A DNA stretch of 64,000 nucleotides from Pseudomonas faucium (GTDB lineage Bacteria > Pseudomonadota > Gammaproteobacteria > Pseudomonadales > Pseudomonadaceae): NCBI RefSeq assembly GCF_021602585.1, contig NZ_BQIP01000027.1, positions 1 through 64,000 of the forward strand, written 5' to 3'. A program made the translations under genes and the position numbers. Shown here in pieces: positions 43,133 through 51,820 of the stretch (positions are counted from its first letter, which is position 1; each line of letters starts with the position of its first letter). The notes below the pieces were generated by a model, which saw only the letters and a program-made list of their open reading frames with translations, had not been told where the DNA came from and did not search any database.

Positions 43133-44557
43133 TCAGCCCGCCAGCGGGCGGTCTACATAGGGGCGGTTGAGCGTTTCCAGTGCCTGGGCGAAGGCCAGCA
43201 GGCGCTGTTCGTCGCGGTAGCGGCCGACGATCTGCAGCCCCACCGGCAGGCCTTGCTCGCTGAAGCCGCAGGGCAGCGAAAGGCAGGGGTGGCCGCTCAG
43301 GGTGATCAGCGAGCAGCTGTTCATCCAGTCGATGTAGGTGTGCATGGGCTGCTCACCGATCTGCTGGACGAAGGGTTGTTCCACCGGGAATGGCAGCACC
43401 TGGCTGACCGGCGCCACCAGGAAATCGTACCGCTCCAGCAGCGCCTGGGTGTCGCGGAACAGGCGCGCGCGCACCGCTTCGGCATCGATCACGTCCTGGG
43501 CGGTGAACTGGCCGGCCTGCTCGATGTTCCACACCACGGTGTCCTTGAGCTGCGCGCGGTGGCTGGCGAGCAGGTGGCCGTAGCCGCTGGCGTAGGTCAG
43601 CGCGCGCAGCACCTGGAAGGCGCGGGCGCCGCCGCTGAAGTCCGGCTCGGCCAGCTCCACGCTGCAGCCCAGGTCGGCCAGGCGGCGCACGCCGGCTTCG
43701 GTCACGGCGCGTACTTCAGGCTCCACGGGCAGGCCGCCGAGGTCCGGGCTGTAGGCGATGCGTGCGCCGCGCCAGTCGCCTTGCAGCTGCGCATCCAGGG
43801 GCAGCGTTGCCGATTGCAGGGACAGCGGGTCACAGCGGTCTTCGCCGGCAATCACGCTCAGCAGCAGGGCCACGTCCGCCACGCAGCGGCCCATGGGGCC
43901 GGCCACCGTCAGTTGGCCGAAGCTGTTGTTGTTCGGCCAGTTCGGCACGCGGCCGATGGAGGGGCGCAGGCCGACGATGTTGCAGAAGCTTGCCGGGTTG
44001 CGCAGCGAGCCGCCCATGTCGCTGCCGTCGGCCAGGGCCACCATGCCCGTGGCCAGGGCCACCGCCGCGCCGCCGCTGCTGCCGCCGCAGGTCATGGCCG
44101 GGGCGTAGGGGTTGCGGGTGGCGCCGAAGACCTGGTTGAACGTCTGCGAGCCGGCGCCGAACTCCGGCAGGTTGCTCTTGCCCACCAGGATAGAGCCGGC
44201 TGCGGCCTGGCGGCTGACGATCAGCGAGTCTTGGCTGGGCACGTGCTCGGCATACACTTGCGAGCCCCAGGTGGTGCGCATGCCGGCGGTGAGGAACGAA
44301 TCCTTGTGCGCCACTGGCAAACCATGCAGCGGGCCAAGCGCACCGCCCTTGGCCTGGTGCTCGTCGGCAGCCGCGGCCTTGGCCAGGGCGCCTTCGGCAT
44401 CGACGGTGACCAGGGCATTGAGCGCCGTGTTGTGCCGTTCGACTTGCGCCAGGCACGCCTCGGTCAGCTCACGCGCCGACAAATGCCCTGCGCGTATCTG
44501 CGCTGCCAGCTCCCAGGCGGGCCGGGTGGCCAGGTTGGAGGAGGGTTGACCAGGCAT
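43133..44557 (-). CDS. Amidase (amidase-signature family)
   Basis: A 474-residue amidase hydrolysing a carboxamide to acid and ammonia. The Ser-cisSer-Lys triad is complete: Lys85 (VAHKD), Ser160 (GGSSGG) and Ser184 (GSDMGGSLRNPA). The ATG at 44557 has aaggag 8 bases upstream. It is divergent from an IclR regulator with repeated operator-like sequences in the interval, and followed by an MHS carrier. GatA is excluded by the lack of GatB/GatC and by the catabolic context. Confidence 0.9.
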   Translation of the reverse strand: MPGQPSSNLATRPAWELAAQIRAGHLSARELTEACLAQVERHNTALNALVTVDAEGALAKAAAADEHQAKGGALGPLHGLPVAHKDSFLTAGMRTTWGSQVYAEHVPSQDSLIVSRQAAAGSILVGKSNLPEFGAGSQTFNQVFGATRNPYAPAMTCGGSSGGAAVALATGMVALADGSDMGGSLRNPASFCNIVGLRPSIGRVPNWPNNNSFGQLTVAGPMGRCVADVALLLSVIAGEDRCDPLSLQSATLPLDAQLQGDWRGARIAYSPDLGGLPVEPEVRAVTEAGVRRLADLGCSVELAEPDFSGGARAFQVLRALTYASGYGHLLASHRAQLKDTVVWNIEQAGQFTAQDVIDAEAVRARLFRDTQALLERYDFLVAPVSQVLPFPVEQPFVQQIGEQPMHTYIDWMNSCSLITLSGHPCLSLPCGFSEQGLPVGLQIVGRYRDEQRLLAFAQALETLNRPYVDRPLAG

Positions 44558-44571
44558 TCGAATCTCCTTAA

Positions 44572-44610
44572 AGTATCGCTACGCAATACTAATTATTGTT
44601 GGGTGATACT
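44572..44610. promoter_or_regulatory. Operator-like repeats between amidase and IclR genes
   Basis: agtat (44572) with aatact (ending 44590) forms an inverted repeat, and gatact ends at 44610. The three copies of (G)ATACT in 39 bases lie directly upstream of the amidase start and are good candidates for the IclR-type regulator site. Confidence 0.5.
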
Positions 44611-44681
44611 ATGTATATGCCAGGTCGCGCCCAGCGGTCAAGATGGCCTATGCTTGGCCACCCGAATGGAGGCACCGCCAC

Positions 44682-45458
44682 GTGAGCGAGAAAGACCCGC
44701 GCCAGCAGCACCCGCAGTTCATCGAGACCTTGGAAAAAGGCATTCGCGTGCTGGAGATCTTCCGCGACGGCCAGCCCTCGCTGGGCCTGACCGAGCTGGC
44801 CGAGGCCTGCGACATGACCAAGAGCGCGGCCCAGCGTTTCACCCACACCTGGTGCGAGCTGGGCTACCTGGCCAAGGACGAACGCTCGCGGCGCTACAGC
44901 CTCACCCACAAGGCGCTGGAGCTGGGCTTTCTGTACCTCAATGCCTCGCCGCTGATCAGCCGCGCGCTGCCGGCGCTGAAACTGATTCGCGAGCGCTGCA
45001 ACCTGACTGTCAACCTGTCCGTGCTCAGCGGCCACGACATCGTCTACGTCATGCGCATTCCAGGCCCCAACCAGACCCACGCAGAAATGCTGCCCGGCCG
45101 CCGCATGCCGGCCTGGTGCACGTCGGCCGGGCGCGTGCTGCTCGCCGACCTGCCGCCTGCGCGGGTGCAGGCGAGCCTGGCCGAGGTGGCGCCGGTGGCC
45201 TACACCGCCCACACCGAAACCGACCGCCAGGTGCTGCTGGAGCGGGTGCAGGAAGCCGGCCGCAACGGCTATGCCATGACCCGCGAGCAGGTGCTGGTCG
45301 GCCAGGTGGGCATCGCCGCGCCGATCCGCAACGTGCACTTCCAGGTGGTGGCGGCCATCAACATCACCGCCCAGCTCAGTGCCTGGCCGGTGGAGAAGGT
45401 GCAGCAGGAGCTGGTGCCGCTGCTGATGGAAGTGAGCCAGGCGGTGACCCTCGGCTGA
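44682..45458 (+). CDS. IclR-family transcriptional regulator
   Basis: 258 residues: an N-terminal winged helix (about 15-75, IETLEKGIRVLEIFRDGQPSLGLTELAEACDMTKSAAQR) and an IclR effector domain (about 85-255, LPGRRMPAWCTSAGRVLLA). It resembles the PcaR/PobR-type regulators of aromatic or organic-acid genes. A GTG start at 44682 is preferred because ggagg lies at 44669-44673; an ATG at 44643 is too far from any ribosome site. It is divergent from the amidase. Confidence 0.87.
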   Translation: MSEKDPRQQHPQFIETLEKGIRVLEIFRDGQPSLGLTELAEACDMTKSAAQRFTHTWCELGYLAKDERSRRYSLTHKALELGFLYLNASPLISRALPALKLIRERCNLTVNLSVLSGHDIVYVMRIPGPNQTHAEMLPGRRMPAWCTSAGRVLLADLPPARVQASLAEVAPVAYTAHTETDRQVLLERVQEAGRNGYAMTREQVLVGQVGIAAPIRNVHFQVVAAINITAQLSAWPVEKVQQELVPLLMEVSQAVTLG

Positions 45459-45463
45459 GCCGG

Positions 45464-45480
45464 TGTATCACCGTGTATCA
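45464..45480. repeat. Tandem TGTATCA repeat upstream of the metallophore operon
   Basis: tgtatca occurs at 45464-45470 and 45474-45480, exactly one helical turn (10 bases) apart, just after the iclR stop and about 165 bases before the RiPP precursor ATG. The complement, gtgatac, also occurs in the iclR/amidase operator region (around 44605). Confidence 0.4.
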
Positions 45481-45642
45481 CGCCGCCTGCATGAGCCGTT
45501 CGCTTACAAAACCCGCTGCATCCTGATACGCCCCGGACACAGGCCTGAGGCCAAATGAGCCAGCCCCAACGCCCAGCCAGACGGCTGCGTTGCCAGGCCC
45601 ATTTCGCCCTTGCGGCATGACCGAACCATTCAGGAGCAGCCT

Positions 45643-46170
45643 ATGTCCCGTATCCAACGCCCCACCAAGACCCGCCTCGGCCTGCTGAGCATCGCCTTGC
45701 TTGGCGGCATCAACCTCACGCCCTCGGCCTTTGCCGTCGAGCCACTGCCCCAGGGCTATCAGCTGGCCGCCGCAGAAAAGGCCGGGGAGGGCAAATGCGG
45801 CGAAGGCAAATGCGGGGCCAGCGGCGCCTCGGCAAAAGCCACCCAGGCCGAGGGCAAGTGTGGCGAAGGCAAGTGCGGGGCCAGCGGCGCCTCGGCAAAA
45901 GCCACCCAGGCCGAGGGCAAGTGTGGCGAAGGCAAGTGCGGCGACGCCTCGTTCGCACGCACTGACACTGACCACGATGGCCGCGTCTCGCGCGCCGAAC
46001 TGCTGGCCAAGGCCCCGGGCGCCAATGCCGAATTCGACGCGATCGACGCCAATCACGACGGCTACTTGTCCGAAGCCGAGGTCTATCAGTTTCGCAAGCA
46101 TCAGTTCGACGCCAACGGCAAGCCGTTCCCCAGCGACCTCTACAGCAAGCTGAGCCAGGCCCGCGACTGA
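45643..46170 (+). CDS. hvfA: HvfA/bufferin-like RiPP metallophore precursor with EF-hands
   Basis: A 175-residue exported precursor. Signal peptide: about residues 1-31 (ends SAFA). Core: three pairs of EGKCG (Cys52, 57, 73, 78, 94, 99), the first two pairs each followed by [11 protein letters not shown], making a 63-bp DNA tandem repeat. EGKCG cysteines are the sites that MNIO enzymes turn into copper-binding heterocycles in HvfA-type peptides. The C-terminus has two EF-hand loops (Asp108-Glu119 and Asp135-Glu146), unusual in a small RiPP precursor. aggagcag precedes the ATG; the maturation genes follow. Confidence 0.85.
   Translation: MSRIQRPTKTRLGLLSIALLGGINLTPSAFAVEPLPQGYQLAAAEKAGEGKCGEGKCGASGASAKATQAEGKCGEGKCGASGASAKATQAEGKCGEGKCGDASFARTDTDHDGRVSRAELLAKAPGANAEFDAIDANHDGYLSEAEVYQFRKHQFDANGKPFPSDLYSKLSQARD
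45787..45942 (+). repeat. 63-bp tandem repeat encoding [21 protein letters not shown]
   Basis: Two nearly identical 63-bp units (45787-45849 and 45850-45912) followed by a 30-bp partial unit. It is in frame with the precursor and is the expandable part of the metallophore core. Confidence 0.85.
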
Positions 46171-46235
46171 CCTTCGCTGGCGTCCTCCCCGGGCCCATGC
46201 CGGGGAGGACACTCCACCCTCCAGGAGCTTGCCCC

Positions 46236-47075
46236 ATGAACACACCCTCCGCGCTGCAGGGCGCAGGCCTCGGCTTGCGTCGAGCCCTGCTGCCCGAACT
46301 GCTGACCCTGGACGCCGGGGCCGTGGACTTTCTCGAATGTGCGCCAGACAACTGGATCGGTGTCGGCGGCGCCTATGGCCAGGGCCTGGCGCAACTGGCC
46401 GAACGCTTCCCGCTGGCCTGCCACGGCCTGTCGCTTTCGCTCGGTGGCCCGGCGCCGCTCGACCACGGTTTCCTACGCCAGATCCGCGGCTTTCTCGACC
46501 ACTATCGCGTGCCGCTGTTCAGCGAACACCTGAGTTACTGCGCCGATGACGGCCACCTCTACGACCTGATCCCGCTGCCGTTCACCGACGAAGCCGTGCG
46601 CCACACCGCCCGGCGCATCCTTGAGGTGCAGAACGCACTGGGCCGGCGTATCGCCGTGGAGAACATTTCCTACTATGCCGCGCCCTACCAGGCGATGAGC
46701 GAGATCGACTTTCTTCAGGCCGTGCTCGGCGAAGCCGACTGCGACCTGCTGCTGGACATCAACAACCTGGTGGTCAATGCCTGCAACCACGGCTATGACG
46801 CCACGGAGTTTCTCACCCGCCTACCGCCTGGGCGGGTGGCCTGCCTGCACGTGGCCGGGCATTACGACGAAGCGCCGGGGCTGAAGATCGACACCCATGG
46901 CGCCAGCGTCCAGGCCGATGTCTGGGCATTGCTCGGCGATGCCTACCAGCACCTGGGCCCGCGCCCGACGTTGCTGGAGCGCGACTTCAACCTGCCGCCG
47001 CTGGCCGAATTGCTGGGCGAGGTGCAGCACATCCGCACCTTGCAGGCTCCGGCAAGGCAGCGGCGCCATGGCTGA
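46236..47075 (+). CDS. hvfB: MNIO-family RiPP maturase (DUF692, HvfB/BufB-like)
   Basis: A 279-residue multinuclear iron oxidase-type TIM barrel. Conserved metal-binding residues are visible in [52 protein letters not shown] and LERDFN, matching the DUF692 family that oxidises Cys in precursor peptides with a DUF2063 partner. The ATG at 46236 has ccaggagc upstream. It overlaps the next gene by 8 bases. It should act on the EGKCG Cys residues of the precursor encoded 66 bases upstream. Confidence 0.9.
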   Translation: MNTPSALQGAGLGLRRALLPELLTLDAGAVDFLECAPDNWIGVGGAYGQGLAQLAERFPLACHGLSLSLGGPAPLDHGFLRQIRGFLDHYRVPLFSEHLSYCADDGHLYDLIPLPFTDEAVRHTARRILEVQNALGRRIAVENISYYAAPYQAMSEIDFLQAVLGEADCDLLLDINNLVVNACNHGYDATEFLTRLPPGRVACLHVAGHYDEAPGLKIDTHGASVQADVWALLGDAYQHLGPRPTLLERDFNLPPLAELLGEVQHIRTLQAPARQRRHG

Positions 47076-47820
47076 CACCCTGCAAGCCCAGCAGCTGTGC
47101 ATGAGCCGCCACATCCGCGACCCGCAGGGCAACCCACCGCCGCCGGGGATCGAAGCCCGGCGCCTGGCGGTGTATCGGCGACTGTTCTTTGGCAACGTGC
47201 TGACGTTACTGACGGGGAGTTTTCCGGTGCTGCAGGCGAGCCTGGGGCCTGAGCGGTGGCGAGCGCTGATTGAAGGCTTTTACGCCGACCATCGTTGCAC
47301 CACGCCCTTGTTCACGGAGGTGGCGGGGGAGTTGCTGGACTATCTGCAAACTCGCGCAGATCTACCGGGGTGGGTGGCGGAGTTAGCCCATTACGAATGG
47401 ATCGAGACCGCGTTGCTGCTGAGCGATGTTTGCGAGCCTAAGGATGATGCCAGTGCCGATGTGCTCGATGACGTGCCGGTGCTGTCCGGGCTGGCCATGC
47501 CGCTGGCCTATGCCTGGCCGGTCAGCCAGATCGGCCCTGGGAGCATTCCACGGCAGGTGCCACAGGCGCCGACACTGCTGCTGGCGTACCGGGGCGCCGA
47601 CTTTCAGGTGCACTTCTCGCGTTTGGCGCCGCTGGCCCATGCGCTACTGGTGTCGTTGCAACAGCAGCGATGCAGTGGCCGTGAGCACCTTGCTGCCCTG
47701 GCGCACAGGGCTGGCGTTGAACTGGCGCAGGTCGAGCAGCAAGGGTTGGCTTTGTTGAATGCTTTGCGCGCCCAAAATGTGGTGGTTGCCCTGGGTCGCG
47801 GTTTTCGGCGCAGGATGTAA
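47068..47820 (+). CDS. hvfC: DUF2063 partner protein of the MNIO maturase (HvfC/BufC-like)
   Basis: 250 residues. The DUF2063 domain (about 1-110) has [45 protein letters not shown] and ELLDYLQ; the rest is a second helical part. The family serves as recognition and scaffold subunit for MNIO enzymes. The start at 47068 lies inside the hvfB end (ATGGCTGA overlap), indicating coupling. The operon lacks a DoxX-like fourth gene that often accompanies HvfABC. The next gene begins 119 bases downstream. Confidence 0.88.
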   Translation: MADTLQAQQLCMSRHIRDPQGNPPPPGIEARRLAVYRRLFFGNVLTLLTGSFPVLQASLGPERWRALIEGFYADHRCTTPLFTEVAGELLDYLQTRADLPGWVAELAHYEWIETALLLSDVCEPKDDASADVLDDVPVLSGLAMPLAYAWPVSQIGPGSIPRQVPQAPTLLLAYRGADFQVHFSRLAPLAHALLVSLQQQRCSGREHLAALAHRAGVELAQVEQQGLALLNALRAQNVVVALGRGFRRRM

Positions 47821-47939
47821 CCTTTATGTAGGACAATTTCCAGTCAGATGTAGGAGCTGTCTATATTTCCCTGGAAGGGTGGCCCCACCAAAGAATGTGC
47901 GCCAGGGTTCGGAACTTCACTGCAGTGGAGTTTCGAAAA

Positions 47940-50900
47940 ATGTCGCAAGGCGTCTTTGATCACAGCCAGCACAAACTGGCAGTGGAGGGTTTGGCCGCAG
48001 CACTCGATGTGTTGTCCTTCGAAGGCAGGGAGCAGCTCAGCGAACCCTTCCTCTACCGCGTGGAATTCACCTCGGCAGAACAGGACATCGCCGTCGAGCT
48101 CATGCTCGGCAAACGCGCCACCTTCAGCCTGCATCCACCCCCCAGCAAGCTGCCCCTGCTGGGCCTGCCCGCACCCCAGATCAAACCGCTGCGCACCGTG
48201 CATGGCGTGGTCACCGGCTTTGAGCGCCTGTCCAGCTCGCGGGACGAGGCCCGCTATCAGCTGACCCTGCAGCCGCGCCTGGCGCTGCTGGGCCGCGGCC
48301 AGCAATACCGTATCTACCAGCACCAGTCGGTGCCACAAATCGTCGAGCACATCCTGCGCAGCCGCCATGAGTTCGAGGGCCAGCACTTTCACTTCGACCT
48401 GGTGCGCGAATACCCCCGCCGCGAGCAGGTGATGCAGTACGGCGAAAGCGACCTGGCGTTCATCACCCGGCTGCTGGCCGACGTCGGCATCTGGTACCGC
48501 TTCAGCAGTGATGACCGGCTGCGCCTGGACGTGGTCGAGTTCCACGATGACCAGCGCCGCTACCAGTTCGGCCTCGCGCTGCCGTGCCGGCCGCCGTCGG
48601 GCCTGAGCAGCACCGGCGAGGATGCGGTGTGGGCACTGCAGGCGCGCCACCAAGTGGTGGAGCAGCGCATCAACATGCGCAGCTACCAGCACCTCAAGGC
48701 CCGCGCGTTTCTCGATGGCGAGGTCGACCAGAGCCGTGGCGCCACCACCACCTACGGCGAAAGCTACCGCTACGCCGAGCCCTACGCCGAGCTGGGCGAT
48801 GCCCTCGACCAGCACGAAGACCTGCTCAGCGAGAGCGGTTTTTTCTACGCCCGCCTGCGCCACGAGCTGTACCTCAACGACCAGACCCGGCTCAGCGGCG
48901 TCAGCAGCAGTGCAGCCCTGGCGCCGGGGCAGGTGCTGAAAATCAGCGGTGGCGCGCCCCAGGCATTCGCGCCCGGCGTCGTGATTACCCGCCTGGTCAT
49001 CGAGGCTGCGCGCGATCGCAGCCTGACCGCCCGCTTCGAAGCCATTCCCTATTCGCACGCGGTGGGCTTTCGCCCGCCACTGGCGCCCAAACCGCAGATC
49101 GCCGGCACCGTGCCGGCCCGGGTGACCAGTTCGCTGCAGCACGACCGCTATGGCCACATCGACCTGCACGGGCGTTACCGGGTCAATTTCCTGTTCGACC
49201 GCGACACCTGGAAAACCGGGGAAGAGAGCGCCTGGCTGCGCCTGGCCCGGCCCTATGCCGGCGACACCCACGGCCTGCACCTGCCGCTGATCCAGGGCAC
49301 CGAAGTGGCGGTGGCATTCGAGCAAGGCGACCCCGACCGGCCCTACATCGCCCACGCGCTGCACGACAGCCAGCACCCGGACCACGTGACCCTGCGCAAT
49401 TACCAACGCAACGTGTTGCGTACGCCGGCCAACAACAAGCTGCGCATGGACGACACCCGGGGGCAGGAGCACGTCAAGCTGAGTTCCGAGCATGGCGGCA
49501 AGAGCCAGCTCAACCTGGGGCATGTGGTTGATGGGCAGAAGCAGAAGCGGGGTGAAGGGTTTGAGCTGAGGACCGATGCCTGGGGCGCGATTCGCGGCGG
49601 TAAAGGGCTGTTCATCAGCGCTGATGAACAGACGAAAGCCCAGGGCGAGCAGTTGGACATGGCTGCTGCGATCAATCAACTAGAGGGCGCACTGTCGCTG
49701 GCCCGCTCCCTGGCCAATGCGGCGCGCATAGCCAAGTCCACGGCAAGCGATACCGACAGCCAGGCACGCCTGGGCCAGGCCTTGAAAGGCTTGGCGCAGC
49801 CGGGTGTAGTGCTTCATGCGCCTGCGGGTATCGGCTTGCTCAGTCCGGCAAGCATCTGCGTCAGCTCAGGAAGCGAAAGTGTCGGTGTGATGGCCGCACA
49901 CAATACTGACATCAGTGCAGGGCTGGATATCACGGCAAGTGCAGAGGAGCGGGTCAGCGTACTTGCGAACAAAGGCCCCCTGCAGTTGAAAGCGGGCAAC
50001 GGTCCAGTGCAGTTGCACGCCCTGGGGGGCCACCTGCATGCACTGGCCAAGACGGATATCAAGATCGAAAGTGTCGAAGGCCGCGTCGAAATCAGCGCAC
50101 CGCAAGAGTTGGTGCTGAGCTGCGGTGGTGCATACATTCGTTTGAGGGGCGGAGAAATCGAGCTGGGCGCGCCCGGCAACATCTACCTCAAGTCGGCGCA
50201 TGTACAGAAACTGGCGGGTGCCAGTCTCGATACCCCGCCCACGGCGCTGCCGTCTGGCTACGCGGGTCGTTACATCCTCAACGATGAGGCCCAGGCGCCT
50301 TTACCCTTTACTCGTTACCGGATCACCACGGCAGAGGGGGAGGTATTTGAAGGCCAAACCGACAAGGACGGCCGGACCATGGCCGTCAATACCCAGTTGC
50401 CGGAAGGCCTGACGATCGAATTGCCTGAAGCGATTCTTGGTTACGACGTACAGCTGCGTTTGCGCGGTGAAGATGGGAAGCTGGCCAGCAACCTCAAGTA
50501 TTCGATTGCACTGGCAGATGGGCGGGCGTTTTCCGGTACCACGGATGCGCAGGGGCAAACCCAGCGGATTGCGACGCATAAGCCAACGCCGGTCACGGCA
50601 CTGACCCTTTTTCCGCCACAGTCTGTTGATGGGTTTTGCTGTGCAGCACAAAACATCGAAGTTCCGATGGTGGTGGACCTGGCCGATAACGGCATCGCCA
50701 CCAATGACCTGGAACTCGGCAACGCCACGCAAGAAATTGCGTTGCCAAAAGGCAAAAGGCGCCCACTGACACCTGGCGAAATGGCCATGGCCAGGGCCCT
50801 GTTCAAAGACGCCGTGGATTACACCAAGGTCTGGGTGTACCACGCAGGCTGGTGGGTTTTCGCGGGTCAGCAGAACACGGCAGTGACGCCCAACGGAAAA

Positions 50901-51281
50901 ATGTACTTTCCCGAAAGCACCGCGTTGTACAGGGATGATTTTTCCTCAACAAGCGATCACCGAGACAAGGCGCTGTTCATTCATGAAATGACGCATGTCT
51001 GGCAGTACCAGTTGGGGTATGCGGTAAAGCGGCATGGGCTGACCGTATCAAGCCAAGGCGCCAAGGCGTACCGCTATGCGTTGTCCGAGAGTGGCACGTT
51101 GTCGGATTACAACATGGAACAACAAGGCGAGATCCTCTCTGACTATTACATGATTTGCGTGTTGGGCCAGCCCCATGGTGTCTGGGATCCGGCAAATGCC
51201 AATAAACCTCCGGCGCTGCTTGCAACAACGGTTGCAGATTTTTTGCGCAATCCTGCCGACAAATCCCATCTTCCCGGATGA
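47940..51281 (+). CDS. vgrG: VgrG spike protein with C-terminal zinc-metallopeptidase effector domain
   Basis: A 1113-residue evolved VgrG of the type VI secretion system. N-terminal gp27-like and gp5-like spike parts (about 1-520, e.g. DHSQHKLAV, VMQYGESDLAFITRLLADVG, RVNFLFDRDTWKTGEESAWLR) are followed by repeats of the needle (about 560-790). A beta-domain (RYILNDEAQAPLPFTRYRI) is followed by a C-terminal zincin with His1015-Glu-Met-Thr-His1019 and a nearby Glu in NMEQQGEILSDYY. P. aeruginosa VgrG2b carries a comparable antibacterial metallopeptidase. Base composition drops after about 49.5 kb, suggesting a swapped tail. Confidence 0.9.
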   Translation: MSQGVFDHSQHKLAVEGLAAALDVLSFEGREQLSEPFLYRVEFTSAEQDIAVELMLGKRATFSLHPPPSKLPLLGLPAPQIKPLRTVHGVVTGFERLSSSRDEARYQLTLQPRLALLGRGQQYRIYQHQSVPQIVEHILRSRHEFEGQHFHFDLVREYPRREQVMQYGESDLAFITRLLADVGIWYRFSSDDRLRLDVVEFHDDQRRYQFGLALPCRPPSGLSSTGEDAVWALQARHQVVEQRINMRSYQHLKARAFLDGEVDQSRGATTTYGESYRYAEPYAELGDALDQHEDLLSESGFFYARLRHELYLNDQTRLSGVSSSAALAPGQVLKISGGAPQAFAPGVVITRLVIEAARDRSLTARFEAIPYSHAVGFRPPLAPKPQIAGTVPARVTSSLQHDRYGHIDLHGRYRVNFLFDRDTWKTGEESAWLRLARPYAGDTHGLHLPLIQGTEVAVAFEQGDPDRPYIAHALHDSQHPDHVTLRNYQRNVLRTPANNKLRMDDTRGQEHVKLSSEHGGKSQLNLGHVVDGQKQKRGEGFELRTDAWGAIRGGKGLFISADEQTKAQGEQLDMAAAINQLEGALSLARSLANAARIAKSTASDTDSQARLGQALKGLAQPGVVLHAPAGIGLLSPASICVSSGSESVGVMAAHNTDISAGLDITASAEERVSVLANKGPLQLKAGNGPVQLHALGGHLHALAKTDIKIESVEGRVEISAPQELVLSCGGAYIRLRGGEIELGAPGNIYLKSAHVQKLAGASLDTPPTALPSGYAGRYILNDEAQAPLPFTRYRITTAEGEVFEGQTDKDGRTMAVNTQLPEGLTIELPEAILGYDVQLRLRGEDGKLASNLKYSIALADGRAFSGTTDAQGQTQRIATHKPTPVTALTLFPPQSVDGFCCAAQNIEVPMVVDLADNGIATNDLELGNATQEIALPKGKRRPLTPGEMAMARALFKDAVDYTKVWVYHAGWWVFAGQQNTAVTPNGKMYFPESTALYRDDFSSTSDHRDKALFIHEMTHVWQYQLGYAVKRHGLTVSSQGAKAYRYALSESGTLSDYNMEQQGEILSDYYMICVLGQPHGVWDPANANKPPALLATTVADFLRNPADKSHLPG

Positions 51282-51285
51282 CTGC

Positions 51286-51810
51286 ATGAGTATGAAGCGT
51301 TTATCAGCGTTTATCGTTTGCTCGGGCGTGCTCGGCTCTGCAGTAAATGCCACCCCTTCGGGGCATTTGGCATTTGCCGATTTAACTTCGGTAAATGGCC
51401 AGCCAGCCCTCTGTTTGCCTGAACGTGCGAAGGCTCCATTTGCGGTGGGGTGGGTGATATTGACTGAACGTTCTGCCCGGAACGCAGGCGTGTGGGGGCT
51501 GCAACTGAAGGAGGGGGCTACGCCATTGATGTTGAAACCGGGCGAGTGTTTTACCTATGGCGTTGTTCCGCAAGCCTATGAGTTGATGAAACTTGGCGCG
51601 AACGAACGTCCCTTGGCGTTGGCGATGAATAACACTTATTCGTTCAGGTTGCACAGTGCGTTGCAGTCTACCGATGTCTACACCGTTGCGTTTTGTGTGG
51701 GTCAGGGAAGGGGCGGCATGTTCGAGTTCTATAAAAGGTCCTCGTCATCAAGTCGCGAAAAGTTAGGCGCGCCTTGCAAGGCCACTAAAGACAATAACGT
51801 TAGCGAATAA
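51286..51810 (+). CDS. Putative periplasmic immunity protein for the VgrG metallopeptidase
   Basis: A 174-residue exported protein with a signal peptide (MSMKRLSAFIVCSGVLGSAVNATPSG). It is a small beta-rich protein with several Cys residues (PALCLPERA, KPGECFTYG, VAFCVGQG, GAPCKAT), probably disulfide-bonded. It starts 5 bases after the VgrG stop (ATG 51286 or 51292). VgrG2b of P. aeruginosa has a small exported immunity protein next to it, so the same role is inferred here from position and export signal; sequence identity was not tested. Confidence 0.65.
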   Translation: MSMKRLSAFIVCSGVLGSAVNATPSGHLAFADLTSVNGQPALCLPERAKAPFAVGWVILTERSARNAGVWGLQLKEGATPLMLKPGECFTYGVVPQAYELMKLGANERPLALAMNNTYSFRLHSALQSTDVYTVAFCVGQGRGGMFEFYKRSSSSSREKLGAPCKATKDNNVSE

Positions 51811-51820
51811 GGATGAGCGT

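Noticed and set aside
43133-44557. GatA subunit of the tRNA amidotransferase
   Set aside because: No gatB or gatC is nearby. The gene is flanked by an IclR regulator and a carrier, fitting a catabolic amidase.
44589-45338. Minus-strand open frame of about 249 codons opposite the IclR gene
   Set aside because: No recognisable domain, and its composition follows the antisense of a clear IclR gene.
45787-45942. Tandem repeat considered as CRISPR-like or an assembly error
   Set aside because: The units are adjacent without spacers, in frame and encode the expected EGKCG core of a RiPP precursor, so the repeat is coding.
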